From positions 186,001 to 250,000 of the forward strand of contig NZ_CAXHZL010000002.1 in NCBI RefSeq assembly GCF_964022235.1: DNA of 64,000 nt, written 5' to 3'. The stretch is from Limimaricola sp964022235 (GTDB lineage: Bacteria > Pseudomonadota > Alphaproteobacteria > Rhodobacterales > Rhodobacteraceae). Positions within the stretch are counted from its first letter, which is position 1; each line of letters begins with the position of its first letter. This document shows positions 16,484 to 25,866 of the stretch, piece after piece. The position numbers and the translations under genes are program-made. The notes below the pieces were generated by a model that did no database searches, was not told the origin of the DNA, and worked only from the letters and a program-made list of their open reading frames with translations.

Positions 16484-17566
16484 TCACCGGTTCGGGGCGT
16501 AGGTGAAGAGCGATTGCAGCGCGAACATCACCCTATCGAGCAGGAAGCCGATGATGCCGATGGTCAGCACCGCGACGATGATCCGCGCCAGCGAGGACGA
16601 CGAGCCGTTCTGGAACTCGTCCCAGACGAATTTTCCAAGGCCGGGGTTCTGCGCCAGCATCTCGGCGGCGATCAGTACCATCCAGCCGACGCCAAGCGAC
16701 AGGCGGAGCCCGGTGAAGATCAGCGGCAGCGCCGAGGGCAGCACCAGCTTGGTGATCTTGGCGTAGGGCGACATCTTGAGCACCTTGGAGACGTTCACCA
16801 GATCGCGGTCGACCTGCGCCACGCCGAGCGAGGTATTGATCAGCGTCGGCCAGAGCGAGCAGAGCGTCACGGTGATCGCCGAGACGAGGAACGACTTGGC
16901 GAAGAGCCCGTCGCCGCCCGCCGAGGCGGCGGAGACGACCATGGTGACGATCGGCAGCCAGGCCAGCGGCGAGACCGGTTTGAAGATCTGGATCAGCGGG
17001 TTCAGGGCGGCGTTGGCGGTGGCCGAAAGGCCCGCCATGATCCCGAGCGGGATCGCCACGGCGCTGGCCACCAGAAAGCCGAAGAACACGGTGACGATCG
17101 AAGTGCCGATCTGGTCGTAGTAAGAGGGCGAGCCGGTGAAGGCGATCTCCTTGACCTCGTCGGCGCGGCCCGCCTCGATCAGCCGCTCGTTGCGCAGGTC
17201 CACCTGCGCTTCGAACTTGGCCTTCTTTTCGGCGGTGCGCACCGCGTCCTCGTGCAGGCCCACGGCCTCGGTCCAGACCTGCGCCGGTCCCGGGATCGCG
17301 CCGAGCGAGGTCTGCACCTGCGGCGCCAGCACCGACCAAAGCGCCAGAAAGCCCGCGATGGCCAGAAGTGGCACGCCCAGGAGACGCCAGACATCGCGCA
17401 TCTGGGCGCGCGGGTTGTCGCCCGCGGCGGCCTTGATGAGCGGGGTGAGCCAGGCCAGGCCGAGAACCTGGAACCAGCGATCGGCAACTCCGAGGCGGGC
17501 AAAGAGCTTGGCGCGGCGCGCCTCGCGCTGGCCGGTCTCGAGGGCGGTGGGATCGACTGCGGTCAT
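16484..17566 (-). CDS. nrtB: Nitrate/nitrite ABC transporter permease
   Basis: A 360-residue inner-membrane permease of the NrtB/SsuC/TauC family. The C-terminal part has the five to six membrane segments and the EAA-type cytoplasmic loop that contacts the ATPase (NVSKVLKMSPYAKITKLVLPSALPLIFTG). Between the first membrane segment and the core lies an extended charged stretch, about residues 105-150 (EDAVRTAEKKAKFEAQ...), seen in proteobacterial NrtB proteins and probably periplasmic. The gene lies between nrtA (70-base gap with a hairpin) and the fused ATPase. Substrate assignment follows from NrtA and from the nitrate and nitrite reductases in the operon. Confidence 0.94.
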   Translation of the reverse strand: MTAVDPTALETGQREARRAKLFARLGVADRWFQVLGLAWLTPLIKAAAGDNPRAQMRDVWRLLGVPLLAIAGFLALWSVLAPQVQTSLGAIPGPAQVWTEAVGLHEDAVRTAEKKAKFEAQVDLRNERLIEAGRADEVKEIAFTGSPSYYDQIGTSIVTVFFGFLVASAVAIPLGIMAGLSATANAALNPLIQIFKPVSPLAWLPIVTMVVSAASAGGDGLFAKSFLVSAITVTLCSLWPTLINTSLGVAQVDRDLVNVSKVLKMSPYAKITKLVLPSALPLIFTGLRLSLGVGWMVLIAAEMLAQNPGLGKFVWDEFQNGSSSSLARIIVAVLTIGIIGFLLDRVMFALQSLFTYAPNR

Positions 17567-17604
17567 GGGGTGTCTCCGGGGGGTTCGCTGCGCGGAAAAG
17601 GGGT

Positions 17605-17628
17605 GCGGGGCCTAGGGGCGGCCCCGCA
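17605..17628 (-). other. Intercistronic hairpin between nrtA and nrtB
   Basis: Perfect 8-bp GC-only arms (17605-17612 and 17621-17628 on the plus strand, allowing for an extra G at 17620) fall in the 71-base gap after the nrtA stop. There is no T-run. Such hairpins after a binding-protein gene usually stabilise its mRNA or cause partial termination, so that the binding protein is made in excess of the membrane parts. Confidence 0.55.
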
Positions 17629-17637
17629 TGGGGGGCC

Positions 17638-19005
17638 TCAGCCTTGGATCTCGGAGCCGACGACCGTCTGGTCGCCCTTCAGCCCGATCGGCAGGCTGTC
17701 GAGATAAGCGTTGGGGGTGCGGCCGTCGTAGCCGATGCCGTCGATGATGTCGGCGGCGGGCGTCGGCGCCTTGTAGCCATCGCTGTCCCAAGGGAAGTCG
17801 GCTTCGGAGGCGAGGCCCTCATCGACCAGCATCCGCGCGGCTTCGAGATAGATCTCGGGCTTGTAGACGGATTTGGCGACCTCGTCGTACCAGCCGTCGT
17901 CCTTGGCCTCGGCGATCTGACCCCAGCGGCGCATCTGGGTGAGGTACCACACCGCGTCCGAATAGAAGGGATAGGTGGCGTGGTGGCGGAAGAAGGTGTT
18001 GAAGTCGGGCACCTCGCGGATGTCGCCCTTCTCGTATTCGAAGGTGCCGGTCATCGAGGCGGCGATCACCTCCGGGTCGGCGCCGACGTAATCGGGGCGC
18101 GACAGGATCTCGACCGCTTCTTCACGGTTGGCGTTGTCGTTCTCGTCGAGCCAGATCGCCGCGCGGATCAGCGCCTTGGTCAGCGCGATGGTGGTGTTGG
18201 GGTTGGCTTCGACGAATTCGGCGGTCAGGCCGAAGACCTTCTCGGGGTTGTTCTTCCAAAGCTCGTAATCGGTGATCACCGGCACGCCGATGCCCTTGGC
18301 CACGGCCTGCTGGTTCCACGGCTCGCCCACGGAGTAGCCGTGGATCGTGCCGGCTTCGAGCGTCGCGGGCATCTGCGGCGGCGGCGTCACCGACAGGTAG
18401 ACATCCGCACCCACGGTGCCGGTGGCGTCGCCATTGCCGTAAAATCCCGGGTTCAGGCCACCGGCGGCGAGCCAGTAGCGGATCTCGTAATTGTGGGTCG
18501 AGACCGGGAACACCATGCCCATGTCGAAACGCTCGCCGCGCGCGGCAAAGGATTCGACCACCGGAGCCAGCGCCTCGGCCGAAATCGGGTGCTGCGGACG
18601 GCCTTCGGCGTCGGTGGGAATGTTGGGCTTCATCTCGGCCCAGACCGCGTTCGACACGGTGATGCCATTGCCGTTGAGGTCCATCGAGAAGGGCGTGACG
18701 ATATGTGCCTCGGTGCCATAGCCGATGGTCGCGGCAAGCGGCTGACCGGCGAGCATATGCGCCCCGTCGAGCTGGCCGTCGATGACGCCGTCGAGCAGCA
18801 CCTTCCAATTGGCCTGCGCCTCGAGCGTGACGAAGAGCCCCTCGTCCATGAAATAGCCCTGCTCATAGGCGATCGCGAGCGGCGCCATGTCGGTGAGCTT
18901 GATGAAACCGAAGGTCAGCTCGTCCTTTTCCAAGGGCAACATCTCGGCCATGGCGGGGCTCGCCAGAAGGGTCGTGGTGGCGAGGATGGCGGAAAGCCTG
19001 GTCAT
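17638..19005 (-). CDS. nrtA: Nitrate ABC transporter substrate-binding protein
   Basis: A 455-residue periplasmic protein of the NrtA/CmpA family. A signal peptide (MTRLSAILATTTLLASPAMA) precedes EMLPLEKDELTFGFIKLTDMAPLAIAYEQGYF, the classic family start. Further family stretches are LDGAHMLAGQPLA, FPVSTHNYEIRYWLAAGG and HGYSVGEPWNQQAV. It captures nitrate (and probably nitrite) and delivers it to NrtB. The ATG at 19005 lies about 50 bases downstream of a strong leader terminator, so expression should depend on antitermination by NasT. Read-through from nasS is possible, because nasS ends 271 bases upstream on the same strand. Length and motifs are normal. Confidence 0.95.
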   Translation of the reverse strand: MTRLSAILATTTLLASPAMAEMLPLEKDELTFGFIKLTDMAPLAIAYEQGYFMDEGLFVTLEAQANWKVLLDGVIDGQLDGAHMLAGQPLAATIGYGTEAHIVTPFSMDLNGNGITVSNAVWAEMKPNIPTDAEGRPQHPISAEALAPVVESFAARGERFDMGMVFPVSTHNYEIRYWLAAGGLNPGFYGNGDATGTVGADVYLSVTPPPQMPATLEAGTIHGYSVGEPWNQQAVAKGIGVPVITDYELWKNNPEKVFGLTAEFVEANPNTTIALTKALIRAAIWLDENDNANREEAVEILSRPDYVGADPEVIAASMTGTFEYEKGDIREVPDFNTFFRHHATYPFYSDAVWYLTQMRRWGQIAEAKDDGWYDEVAKSVYKPEIYLEAARMLVDEGLASEADFPWDSDGYKAPTPAADIIDGIGYDGRTPNAYLDSLPIGLKGDQTVVGSEIQG

Positions 19006-19054
19006 GCGCGTCGTTCCCGTCTCAGGGCCCGGGGGGAAGCACCGGGCAAATATC

Positions 19055-19120
19055 AAAAAAGCCGCCGACTCCGTTCGCGGGACCGCCCCGAAGGGAGGTC
19101 GCGAAGAGTCGAGCGGCTTT
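19055..19120 (-). terminator. Leader attenuator upstream of nrtA
   Basis: A long imperfect hairpin on the minus strand: 5' arm from 19120 to 19097 (AAAGCCGCTCGACTC then TTCGCGACC), a loop of about 12 bases, and a 3' arm (GGTCCCGCGAA...GAGTCGGCGGCTTT) ending in six Ts at 19060-19055. It is a textbook intrinsic terminator lying wholly in the untranslated leader of nrtA. With an ANTAR regulator (NasT) encoded immediately upstream, antitermination control is the natural reading. Confidence 0.88.
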
Positions 19121-19128
19121 GCTCGGAT

Positions 19129-19142
19129 CACCCAGCGTGGTG
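19129..19142 (-). promoter_or_regulatory. Candidate second ANTAR-target hairpin in nrtA leader
   Basis: Minus-strand CACC-ACGCTG-GGTG: a 4-bp stem with a six-base loop beginning with A, 9 bases upstream of the attenuator's 5' arm. ANTAR targets are two small hairpins whose hexaloops carry A at position 1 and G at position 4. Here position 4 is C, so the fit is partial. Confidence 0.35.
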
Positions 19143-19156
19143 GGGGATATCTGTCG

Positions 19157-19176
19157 ACCGTGCCCCGTTGCCCGGC
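19157..19176 (-). promoter_or_regulatory. Candidate first ANTAR-target hairpin in nrtA leader
   Basis: Minus-strand GCCG-G-GC-AACGGG-GC-A-CGGT: a stem with one G/A mismatch and a six-base loop AACGGG that satisfies the ANTAR rule of A at position 1 and G at position 4. It lies about 36 bases upstream of the attenuator, in the leader between nasS and nrtA, and is the best NasT binding candidate visible. Confidence 0.5.
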
Positions 19177-19276
19177 CTGTATGTTGATCTGACCGTCTTC
19201 TCCGCGATGCCGCAAGGGCAATGCTGCAAAGCAGCGTAGCCTCGGGGCCGGAGTCCGCGAACTGCCGATTTTTCGG

Positions 19277-20443
19277 TCAGTCCGGGAGCGAAAGGTCGAA
19301 AACGCGGCCATCGAAGAACCGATCGCGCCGCAGCACCAGCCGACCCGATTCCGACGACGCAGGCGTATCAGCGAGAATCGTGCCTTCGAGCTTTTCGGAG
19401 GCGCCGGGCATTTCGGCCCCGGTGCCTTGAAGCAGGCGGCGATACAGATCGGTGCGAAACACGGCCCGCGCCTGCCCCATCGCGGCCTGCGGGTCCTGTC
19501 CCGCGCGTTCGGCCAACCGCTCCGCGATCCAAGCGGCCTGACTGCGCCAGGGAAAGCTCGCGGCGCCCGCGTGAAACTCGACGAAGGCCTCCACCCGCCG
19601 CGTCTCGCCGCGCGGAGAGACGGTGAGCCGTCCCGACAGGGCGCGGTCGATCACCTCGGCGGGCAGGTTGAGATGCTCGCGCCGTGCCATGATCTCGGCT
19701 GCCGTGGTGCGGCTTCCGGGCCGGTCGAGCCAGCGCCCCGCGCGCCAGACCGCGCGCATCAGCCGACCCAAGCTGTCTTCCTCGCGCGCGGCCCAATCGG
19801 TGCGCACCGCGAGCACCTTGCCCGGCGCAAAGGCCCAGATCGCGGCACCGGGCAGCAAAAGCTCGCCCACCCCGTTCTCGACCGCGATCGACCCCCATGG
19901 CTCGCCCACGCAAAAAGCGTCGATCTCACCGGCGGCGATGGCCTCGGCCATCAGCGGCGGTGGCACGGTGCGGATGTCGATGGCGGGCATGCCCGGCTCG
20001 GAAAGCCAGTAGTGCAGAAGCTCGGCATGCATGGAGAAGGGAAACGGCACGCCGATGCGCAGCCCCGTTCCCGCCGCCGCGCGCAACGCCGCACGCGCGG
20101 CCACCGCATCCGCGAAATCGAAATTGAACCCTTGGTCGCGCATCCGCTCGGCCAGCGCGCGGCTGACGCCGATCACGTCGCCGTTCACCGCCAGCACCGA
20201 CACTGCCGAAAGCGGCACCGACACGCCGCCCAGCCCCAGCGCCATGGCGATGGGCACCGGCGACAGCATATGCGCCGCCTCGACGCCGCCAAAGGCCAGC
20301 ATGTCGCGCAAGGTCGACCACGAGGGCGCGCGCTCCAGCCGAAGCGCGAGGCCCTCCTCGCGCGCAAAGCCCATCTCATGCGCCGCGATCAGCGGGGCCG
20401 CGTCGACCAGAGGCATGAAGCCGATTGAAAGCTCGATGCTCAT
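19277..20443 (-). CDS. nasS: Nitrate/nitrite sensor NasS
   Basis: A 388-residue NrtA-like protein without a signal peptide (it begins MSIELSIGFMPLVDAAPLIAAHEMGFA), as expected for cytoplasmic NasS. Family blocks include EAAHMLSPVPIAMALG, PFPFSMHAELLHYWL and AFCVGEPWGSIAVENG, which parallel the nitrate-binding residues of NrtA. In Paracoccus, Azotobacter and Bradyrhizobium, NasS holds NasT inactive and releases it when nitrate or nitrite binds. It overlaps the nasT stop by 4 bases (ATGA) and precedes the nrtA leader. It is about 70 residues shorter than NrtA, mostly at the C terminus. A plain transport-binding role is unlikely without a signal peptide. Confidence 0.92.
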   Translation of the reverse strand: MSIELSIGFMPLVDAAPLIAAHEMGFAREEGLALRLERAPSWSTLRDMLAFGGVEAAHMLSPVPIAMALGLGGVSVPLSAVSVLAVNGDVIGVSRALAERMRDQGFNFDFADAVAARAALRAAAGTGLRIGVPFPFSMHAELLHYWLSEPGMPAIDIRTVPPPLMAEAIAAGEIDAFCVGEPWGSIAVENGVGELLLPGAAIWAFAPGKVLAVRTDWAAREEDSLGRLMRAVWRAGRWLDRPGSRTTAAEIMARREHLNLPAEVIDRALSGRLTVSPRGETRRVEAFVEFHAGAASFPWRSQAAWIAERLAERAGQDPQAAMGQARAVFRTDLYRRLLQGTGAEMPGASEKLEGTILADTPASSESGRLVLRRDRFFDGRVFDLSLPD

Positions 20444-21036
20444 GACAACAGCCCCGCCGCCGTGACCAGCGCCTCGGCCACGTCGGCGACGCGGCGGCCC
20501 TGATCCATCGCGGTGCGGCGCAGCAGCGCATAGGCCTCGCCCTCGTCGATGCCGCGCGCCTTCATCAACAGCCCCTTGGCGCGGTCGATCACCTTGCGCT
20601 CCTCAAGCGCGCGGCGCGTCGTGGCCAGCTCTGTACGCATCTGGCGGAACACGTGAAAACGGGTGACGGCGGCGTCGATCACCGGCTTGAGCCGCTCTGC
20701 GCGCAGCCCGTCGACGACATAGGCCGACACGCCCGCCTCGATCGCGGCCTTGGTCAGCCCGGCTTCGCTGCGGTCGACGAACATAGCCACTGGCCGGTCG
20801 AGGGGGCTCGAGGCCAGCGTCAGTTCCTCGAGCGTGTCGCGCGACGGGTTTGCGATGTCGATCAGCACGATGTCGGGGTCGCGTTCGGAAATGCGCCGCG
20901 CGAGGCCGGTCTGCTCGCCGATGACATGAATGTCGTAATCGCCCGCCTCACGCAGGCTGTCGACGATCAGCAACGCGCGATCGCGGTCCTTTTCGACCAC
21001 GACGATAGAAAGCCTGTCCTTGCCTTGGCGTGCCAG
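20440..21036 (-). CDS. nasT: ANTAR-domain transcription antiterminator NasT
   Basis: A 198-residue protein when read from a CTG at 21036. It has an N-terminal pseudo-receiver domain (LSIVVVEKDRDRALLIVDSLREAG ... DIVLIDIANPSRD) and a C-terminal ANTAR RNA-binding domain (ALEERKVIDRAKGLLMKARGIDEGEAYALLRRTAMD). Freed from NasS, it should bind leader hairpins and prevent termination before nrtA. The first normal start in frame is a GTG at 21000, but that would cut off most of the first beta strand (LSIV). The in-frame CTG at 21036 sits 7 bases after GGGGAGG, and a TGA stop closes the frame at 21058-21060. A CTG start is therefore my best reading, though rare. Confidence 0.85.
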   Translation of the reverse strand: MARQGKDRLSIVVVEKDRDRALLIVDSLREAGDYDIHVIGEQTGLARRISERDPDIVLIDIANPSRDTLEELTLASSPLDRPVAMFVDRSEAGLTKAAIEAGVSAYVVDGLRAERLKPVIDAAVTRFHVFRQMRTELATTRRALEERKVIDRAKGLLMKARGIDEGEAYALLRRTAMDQGRRVADVAEALVTAAGLLS

Positions 21037-21199
21037 AGCCCCGCCTCCCCGATGAGATCAGCCCTCTCCTGCCCGATCCTTGCGCAAAGACCCACGCGCA
21101 CGCACGAGCGAGAGGCGATCCCGCGCGACGTCGCTCGATTAACAGGCACAGCGGCGAGCATCTGCCTGATTAGCAGGACATTGAAGGATCAGCGCGGGA

Positions 21200-21427
21200 T
21201 CAGCGCAGCGCGTAGCCGTGCTTGAGCCGCAGCCGCAAGATCCGGGTCGCGAGATCTTGCGCTTCGCGCACCGTGCCCGAACCCGCGATACGGACCCGCC
21301 CGCGCCCGCCGATCCGGCCCCAGCGCACCACCAGCGCGGTCTGCGCAAAGAGATCGGGCTCGAGGCTGATCTCGTAGAAGCGGTAGCAGTTGCGCGCCGC
21401 GTCGATCTTTTCGAGGTGGATCTCCAT
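21200..21427 (-). CDS. WGR-domain mini-protein
   Basis: A 75-residue protein that is almost entirely a WGR domain: it starts MEIHLEKIDAARNCYRFYEI, contains TALVVRWGRIGGRGR at about residues 30-44, and ends in a charged helix (REAQDLATRILRLRLKHGY). WGR domains are found in PARP-like proteins and as single-domain bacterial proteins of unknown role, probably nucleic-acid or protein binding. The start is the only ATG that gives a complete domain, although the ribosome site is weak. It precedes nasT by 163 bases on the same strand; a functional link is not indicated. No paralogue or partner is seen in the window. Confidence 0.8.
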   Translation of the reverse strand: MEIHLEKIDAARNCYRFYEISLEPDLFAQTALVVRWGRIGGRGRVRIAGSGTVREAQDLATRILRLRLKHGYALR

Positions 21428-21464
21428 GAAGGCGCCCTGCCCTGCGATGCCACCCCATAAGAAG

Positions 21465-21610
21465 GGCCCGCCCCCTGTCTGGCAAGGGGCGGGCCGGTCA
21501 CGTTCGCGCAACGGGCTCGAGGTTTGGCGATCAGCGTCGCGACGCCAGCGTCGGTTCAAGAGGTCAATGCCGAGGAGACCGGCCTGTCATGCCCCTCGCG
21601 CCGGGGCATG
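21465..21610 (-). other. Intergenic stretch with two GC hairpins downstream of the lipase gene
   Basis: Two perfect inverted repeats lie in the 234-base gap between the lipase stop and the WGR gene: 8-bp arms at 21588-21595/21603-21610 and 10-bp arms at 21465-21474/21486-21495. Neither has a clean T-run. They are plausible terminators for the minus-strand lipase gene or stabilising structures. Confidence 0.5.
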
Positions 21611-21661
21611 CGAGAGCGCCGAGGGGCAGGCCCGGCACCGTCGGACCCGGCTGGGCCAGTG

Positions 21662-22408
21662 TCAGTTCAGGCCGAACAACACGCCGCCCAAGCTCAGCGA
21701 GCGGTCGAAGCCTCCCTCGCGCAGGAAGGCCAGCACCTGCGCCATGACCAGCGGGTTGTTCATCATGAAGGTGTGGCTGACCGGCAGGACGATGTGGTCG
21801 CGCGCCCCTTCGAGCCGGGTCGATGCGACCGAGACCTTGCCGTCGTCCGGCCCCTCGATCAGCCCCGAGAACACCGGGTTGAGCGAGGAATCCCCCGCGA
21901 TGATGCCGACCTCGTAGGACGGCAGTGGTTCGAGCCGGTTGGGCAGGCTGCCCGGACCGGTGCCGAGTTGCAGCCCGGCGGGGCCGTTGATCCATTCGAA
22001 CGGTTCGAATTCGCCGAAGATGTCGACCAGCTCGGAGCCCTTGTTGGGCGGGGCCAGCATGACCACGCGACCCATCTTGGCAGGGCGATGGTCGGTGAGC
22101 CAGAGCCGCGCGAGGATGCCGCCCATCGAATGCGTGACGAAATGCACGGTGCGGTCGCCGCAAGCCCGCACGTCGTCGGGCAGAGCATTGACCAGATCCT
22201 CGATCCGTGCCTCGGTAGAGGGATAGCCACGGTTGACCACCCGGTAGCCATTGGCCTCGATCACCTCGGCCATCGGCGCGAACGACAGGTCGGTGCGCGC
22301 CAGACCGTGCAGGAACACGACGCAGTCCTGCGCCTCCTCGGGGGCGGCGCGCAGGCATCCCGCGAGCAGCGCGAGACAGGCGGTCAGAAGGATCAAGGGG
22401 CGTTTCAT
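21662..22408 (-). CDS. Lipoprotein alpha/beta-hydrolase (triacylglycerol lipase-like)
   Basis: A 248-residue predicted lipoprotein: signal MKRPLILLTACLALLAGC with the lipidated cysteine at residue 18 (lipobox LAGC). The hydrolase core shows an oxyanion-hole HG (VVFLHGLARTD, residues 31-40) and the nucleophile elbow THSMGG with Ser94, in place of the more common GHSMGG. The catalytic aspartate/histidine are probably in the later half (the SHTFMMN region provides a histidine). It is likely an envelope-anchored lipase or esterase of the PGAP1/lipase class 2 type. It stands alone, 78 bases from a divergent NUDIX gene. The natural substrate is unknown. Confidence 0.85.
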   Translation of the reverse strand: MKRPLILLTACLALLAGCLRAAPEEAQDCVVFLHGLARTDLSFAPMAEVIEANGYRVVNRGYPSTEARIEDLVNALPDDVRACGDRTVHFVTHSMGGILARLWLTDHRPAKMGRVVMLAPPNKGSELVDIFGEFEPFEWINGPAGLQLGTGPGSLPNRLEPLPSYEVGIIAGDSSLNPVFSGLIEGPDDGKVSVASTRLEGARDHIVLPVSHTFMMNNPLVMAQVLAFLREGGFDRSLSLGGVLFGLN

Positions 22409-22485
22409 GGCGTTGATCTAGGCGGCGCGGCGCGCGCGAACAGGGCAGACTTGCCTGCGCCGCGCGCCTTGGCCATGGTCGCGCC

Positions 22486-22932
22486 ATGACAGCCCCCGTC
22501 CGCCTTGCCGTGCGCGCGATCCTGATGCGCGAGAACCGCCTGCTTCTGGTCAACGCCTACAAGGGGCGCGACGACCTGTGGTGCGCGCCGGGCGGCGGCG
22601 TCGAGCCGCATGCCTCGCTGCCAGACAACCTCGCGCGTGAGTTGCGCGAGGAATGCGGGCTGGAGATCTCGGTGGGCGCACCGTGCCTCGTGAACGAGTT
22701 TCATCATGCCCGGCGCGGCTTTCATCAGGTCGATCTCTATTTTCGCTGCGACATCGTCGCGGGCGATCCCGAGGGCGACTGGATCGACCCCGAGGGCGTG
22801 GTGAGCCACCGCCGCTGGGTCACGCGCGGCGAAATGGCGGGTCTGCGGGCCAAACCCGACAGCCTCGCCGCCGTGGCATGGAATGATGCGGATGCGCCGG
22901 GCTATGATCCTCTGGAACCGATCGTGCTCTAG
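22486..22932 (+). CDS. NUDIX hydrolase
   Basis: A 148-residue NUDIX protein. The box spans about residues 37-60: GGGVEPHASLPDN followed by LARELREECGLE, giving an intact REUxEExGU helix with the metal-binding glutamates. The usual first Glu of the box (seven residues before REU) is Ala, which is tolerated in some members because it is not a metal ligand. Such enzymes hydrolyse nucleoside diphosphates linked to another moiety; the substrate cannot be predicted. It is divergent from the lipase gene and convergent with the TauE/SafE gene, the two stops sharing CTAG-type sequence at 22929-22932. Confidence 0.88.
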   Translation: MTAPVRLAVRAILMRENRLLLVNAYKGRDDLWCAPGGGVEPHASLPDNLARELREECGLEISVGAPCLVNEFHHARRGFHQVDLYFRCDIVAGDPEGDWIDPEGVVSHRRWVTRGEMAGLRAKPDSLAAVAWNDADAPGYDPLEPIVL

Positions 22933-23675
22933 AGCGCGAAGAACAGCACCGTCATCACGAGGCCGACGCCGGTGATGCCGAGGCGCAAATACTGCATCGG
23001 CACGCGCTTGGCCCCGCGCGCGCCGAGGTAGCCGCCGATGGTCGTCGCCACTGCCATGATCAGCGCCGCGTCCCACTCGATCAGCCCCGCGGCGGCATAG
23101 GCCACGGCCGAGACCAGCGAAAGCACCGCCGAGAGCAGCACCTTGAGCCCGTTCATGCCGTGCAGGTTCACAAAGCCGATCAGGCCGAGCATCGCCAGAA
23201 GCAGGATGCCCAACCCGCCGTTGAAATAGCCGCCATAGATCGACACCGCGAGCACCGCCCCCCCCGAGAGCACCGGCCCCGCCGGGCCAAAGCCGCGCGC
23301 CCGCACGAAGGCCAGCACGCGTGGACCGGTGGCGAAGAGGAGCGTGGCGATGAGCAGCAGCCAAGGCACCAGCCCCTCGAACACGGCCCCCGGCGTGACC
23401 AGCAACAGCCCCGCCCCGATCAGACCGCCCAATGCCCCGAGCGCGATGATCATGCGCAGCCGCAGCGTGCCCTCGGCCGCCACGTCCGCGCGGTAGCCCC
23501 AAGCCGAGCTGGCGTAGCCCGGCAGCGCGCCGATGGTGGCGGTGGCGTTTGCGGCGATGGGCGGCACGCCAAGCCAGATCAGCGCCGGAAAGGTCAGGAA
23601 GGTGCCGCCGCCCGCGACGGCGTTGAGCGCGCCTGCGAGGATGCCCGCGACAGTGAGCGTGACAAAGAACAGCAT
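22929..23675 (-). CDS. TauE/SafE family sulfite exporter-like permease
   Basis: A 248-residue membrane protein of the TauE/SafE (COG0730) family with about eight membrane segments. Typical repeats appear in both halves: GILAGALNAVAGGGTFLTFPALIW near residue 10 and SIYGGYFNGGLGILLLAML near residue 140. Members export sulfite or sulfoacetate or carry other small anions, but most are uncharacterised. The ATG at 23675 is preceded by CCGGGAGGTCTC, so a longer reading starting at 23750 is rejected. It stands between a convergent NUDIX gene and the groEL terminator. At 14 kb from the sulfosugar genes, a direct link to them is not supported by position. Confidence 0.85.
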   Translation of the reverse strand: MLFFVTLTVAGILAGALNAVAGGGTFLTFPALIWLGVPPIAANATATIGALPGYASSAWGYRADVAAEGTLRLRMIIALGALGGLIGAGLLLVTPGAVFEGLVPWLLLIATLLFATGPRVLAFVRARGFGPAGPVLSGGAVLAVSIYGGYFNGGLGILLLAMLGLIGFVNLHGMNGLKVLLSAVLSLVSAVAYAAAGLIEWDAALIMAVATTIGGYLGARGAKRVPMQYLRLGITGVGLVMTVLFFAL

Positions 23676-23766
23676 GAGACCTCCCGGCGGCCCCGTCCGA
23701 TACTCGACCGGGGCCGGGTGATGCATGACGCGCGCATGCACCGGGCGCAAGGCCGTTTGCGCAAAC

Positions 23767-23793
23767 GGAAAAAGGGGGCCTTTCGGCCCCCTT
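23767..23793 (-). terminator. Rho-independent terminator of groESL
   Basis: Perfect 9-bp arms (23772-23780 and 23785-23793) with a 4-base loop. On the minus strand the hairpin is followed by TTTCCGTTTG, preceded by the arm's own TT, giving a run of five Ts. It lies 33 bases after the groEL stop. Confidence 0.9.
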
Positions 23794-23825
23794 CCCCAGT
23801 CTGGATCGATGGTTGATCCGGCAGA

Positions 23826-25475
<1,650 letters not shown>

Positions 25476-25523
25476 GTGAGTGCTCCTTGATCTGAATTCA
25501 GGTGGGAAAGGTCAGCGAGGGTC

Positions 25524-25811
25524 TCAGGCGATGATGCCGAGAATGTCGCTTTCCTTCATGATCAGCAGCTCTTCGCCGTTGACGGTGACCTCGGTGCCGG
25601 ACCACTTGCCGAACAGGACGCGATCGCCTTCCTTGACGGCCATCGCGATCAGTTCGCCGTTGTCCTTGCGGGCGCCGTCGCCACAGGCGATCACTTCGCC
25701 TTCGGCCGGCTTTTCCTTGGCGTTGTCGGGGATGATCAGACCGCCCTTGGTCTTCTCTTCGCCCTCGACGCGACGCACCAGGACCCGGTCGTGAAGCGGT
25801 TTGAATGCCAT
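25524..25811 (-). CDS. groES: Co-chaperonin GroES (HSP10)
   Basis: A 95-residue co-chaperonin that caps the GroEL ring. It starts MAFKPLHDRVLVRRV; the mobile loop that contacts GroEL is at about residues 18-34 (EEKTKGGLIIPDNAKEK) and the roof loop follows. The ATG at 25811 is preceded by GAGGAGCTGCAG, a good ribosome site. It is the first gene of the heat-shock operon, with its promoter and HrcA operator about 55-115 bases upstream. Confidence 0.99.
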   Translation of the reverse strand: MAFKPLHDRVLVRRVEGEEKTKGGLIIPDNAKEKPAEGEVIACGDGARKDNGELIAMAVKEGDRVLFGKWSGTEVTVNGEELLIMKESDILGIIA

Positions 25812-25844
25812 CTCTGCAGCTCCTCAGCAGTATTATGTGTTCTC

Positions 25845-25866
25845 ATGCCCCCGATGTCGGGGGCAT
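25845..25866 (-). promoter_or_regulatory. 5' UTR hairpin of groESL next to CIRCE
   Basis: A near-perfect palindrome of two 10-base arms separated by TG (25845-25866), forming at least an 8-bp stem with a 6-base loop in the leader of groES, 34 bases before the start codon. Its last base is the first base of the CIRCE repeat. It may stabilise the mRNA after heat shock; no ribosome-site pairing is visible. Confidence 0.5.

Noticed and set aside
22929..23675. The TauE/SafE permease as the sulfite exporter of the sulfoquinovose island
   Set aside because: It is about 14 kb away, beyond the nitrate operon, on its own transcript. The YeiH-family gene next to the island is a better candidate; only expression data could revive the idea.
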